Shown here: positions 51,445 to 55,000 of the stretch, in pieces
Layout of the letters: each line of letters begins with the position of its first letter
Numbering within the stretch: position 1 is the first letter of the stretch
Assembly (NCBI RefSeq): GCF_004216715.1
Contig: NZ_SGXG01000001.1
Span: 4,535,001 to 4,590,000 of the forward strand
Source of the DNA: Cecembia calidifontis
GTDB lineage: Bacteria; Bacteroidota; Bacteroidia; Cytophagales; Cyclobacteriaceae
DNA: 55,000 bases
Reading direction: 5' to 3'
Position numbers and translations under genes: made by a program
The notes under the pieces: model-generated
Databases searched by the model: none
The model's input: only the letters and a program-made list of their open reading frames with translations
Told to the model about the DNA's origin: nothing

Positions 51445-51551
51445 GTGGCGGCGACCTACTCTCCCGGGTGTAACCCCAGTACCATCGGCGCTGCAGGGCT
51501 TAACTTCTCTGTTCGGGATGGGAAGAGGTGGGACCCCTGCGCTGGGCCGCC
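51445..51551 (-). rRNA. rrf: 5S ribosomal RNA
   Basis: About 107 nt on the minus strand, starting GGCGGCCCAGCGCAGGGG and containing CCCATCCCGAACAGAGAAGT and the 3' strand GAGAGTAGGTCGCCGCC, which pairs with the 5' end. It is the last gene of the rRNA operon. Ends are estimated from stem pairing. Confidence 0.93.
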
Positions 51552-51574
51552 TATGCTTTTAGATATAAGACCGA

Positions 51575-51679
51575 AGACACAAGACATAAGACTTAGCTCT
51601 GTCTGGCTTCCGGTCCATATATTCAATATCTTAAGTTCTGTTGACGTGCACCGAGTCCCAAGTCTTGTATCTTGTGTCT
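51575..51679. repeat. Heptad-derived inverted repeat in the 23S-5S spacer
   Basis: AGACACAAGACATAAGACTT (51575-51594) and AAGTCTTGTATCTTGTGTCT (51660-51679) are inverted at 18 of 20 positions around a 65-nt loop. Each arm is itself a run of TCTTG heptads. In the pre-rRNA they could pair as a long stem between 23S and 5S. The rest of the spacer (51552-51732) shows no gene. Confidence 0.7.
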
Positions 51680-51732
51680 TGTGTCTCACGTCTAAAATGA
51701 TCATGTCTCGCGGAAAATGCAACAGGCAGACT

Positions 51733-54613
<2,881 letters not shown>

Positions 54614-54729
54614 ACATATGCCCCCCTTTTGCAAAGGACATATGCAGTCTTAAGACAGGTTATCACCCGTCCTGTTGCATTCTCCGCTCAACATGTCAAA
54701 GAACTTTGTCCCAACATTTTGGAACCAGG

Positions 54730-54803
54730 TGGAGGATAACGGATTCGAACCGTTGACCCCCTGCGTGCAAGGCAGGTGCTCTAGCCAGCTGAGCTAATCC
54801 CCC
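54730..54803 (-). tRNA. tRNA-Ala (anticodon TGC)
   Basis: A 74-nt tRNA in the 16S-23S spacer. Acceptor GGGGGAT/ATCCTCC with discriminator A. Anticodon loop CTTGCAC (TGC) in stem CCTGC/GCAGG. T-arm AACGGTTCGAATCCGTT. The following bases are CCT, so CCA is not encoded. Confidence 0.96.
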
Positions 54804-54821
54804 ATAAATTTTAATATAAAG

Positions 54822-54895
54822 TGGGCCTGCGTGGACTCGAACCACGGACCTCTACATTATCAGTGTAGCGCTCTAACCACCTGAGCTACAAGCCC
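54822..54895 (-). tRNA. tRNA-Ile (anticodon GAT)
   Basis: A 74-nt tRNA adjacent to 16S. Acceptor GGGCTTG/CAGGCCC with discriminator A. Anticodon loop CTGATAA (GAT) in stem CTACA/TGTAG. T-arm CGTGGTTCGAGTCCACG. The 16S-Ile-Ala-23S-5S order is the standard arrangement of rRNA operons in this phylum. Confidence 0.96.
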
Positions 54896-54960
54896 TTTAT
54901 ATTAATGAAATACTTAAATTTTGAAAGAGAATACGAAAACGACACACCTGTCGTCTTTCC

Positions 54961-55000
54961 AGAAAGGAGGTGTTCCAGCCGCACCTTCCGGTACGGCTAC
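54961..55000 (-). rRNA. rrs: 16S ribosomal RNA, 3' end only
   Basis: The last 40 nt of 16S run off the window edge, on the minus strand ending GGCTGGAACACCTCCTTTCT. CACCTCC is the anti-Shine-Dalgarno segment, retained here although Bacteroidota rarely use it. The AACACC variant before it is typical of the phylum. Confidence 0.95.

Overview
The window is about 55 kb of chromosome from a member of the Bacteroidota, most likely the Cyclobacteriaceae (Cytophagales). The evidence is a protein with a gliding-motility/T9SS type B C-terminal domain, PorT-like outer-membrane barrels, cytochrome b558-type SdhCAB, the 16S 3' end GGCTGGAACACCTCCTTTCT, and promoters of the TTTG-N19-TAnnTTTG type. The species cannot be named from the sequence alone.

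Layout. 1-0.6 kb: tRNA-Arg with a downstream array of its own 3' end. 0.8-5.4 kb: outer-membrane barrel, PAP2-like phosphatase, rpoN, asnS. 5.5-11.9 kb: an insertion-sequence (IS) zone with an IS30-type element, a small Cys-rich peptide plus beta-propeller lipoprotein cassette, and an IS1380-type element with an IS1634-type element nested in its terminus. 11.9-18.4 kb: two MFS transporters, the NAD(P)HX repair enzyme and an ExbB/ExbD motor operon. 18.7-19.2 kb: tRNA-Ser with a second 3'-end array. 19.3-33.5 kb: L-asparaginase, TatD, a five-gene glycosyltransferase/deacetylase/PP2C operon, ruvC, PorT-like barrels, a beta-helix/di-heme cytochrome pair, an alanine-racemase-like enzyme, a GNAT and a sodium symporter. 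33.7-38.4 kb: a second peptide/lipoprotein cassette, a second IS1380 copy and an IS4-type element. 38.5-50.5 kb: sdhCAB, a large T9SS cargo protein, a DCC oxidoreductase, fabD, folK, sppA, a flavin reductase and a secreted EEP hydrolase. 50.7-55 kb: a third RNA 3'-end array, then the rRNA operon on the minus strand (5S, 23S, tRNA-Ala, tRNA-Ile, the last 40 nt of 16S).

The most striking signal is that all three RNA transcription units here (tRNA-Arg, tRNA-Ser, 5S) are followed by tandem copies of their own 3' end. The units repeat every 109, 169 and 112 bp, in 3, 2 and 6 truncated copies. Each unit carries the RNA gene's 3' segment with a foreign insert, followed by an intrinsic terminator. 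In the tRNA-Arg and 5S arrays the insert is the same 21-nt hairpin module with compensatory base-pair changes. The nearest precedent I know is the rtT repeat downstream of E. coli tyrT.

A second signal is a duplicated cassette: a 64-residue secreted Cys-rich peptide, an intrinsic terminator or attenuator, then a beta-propeller lipoprotein. It resembles NVEALA-type loci of other Bacteroidota, and both copies are flanked by insertion sequences.
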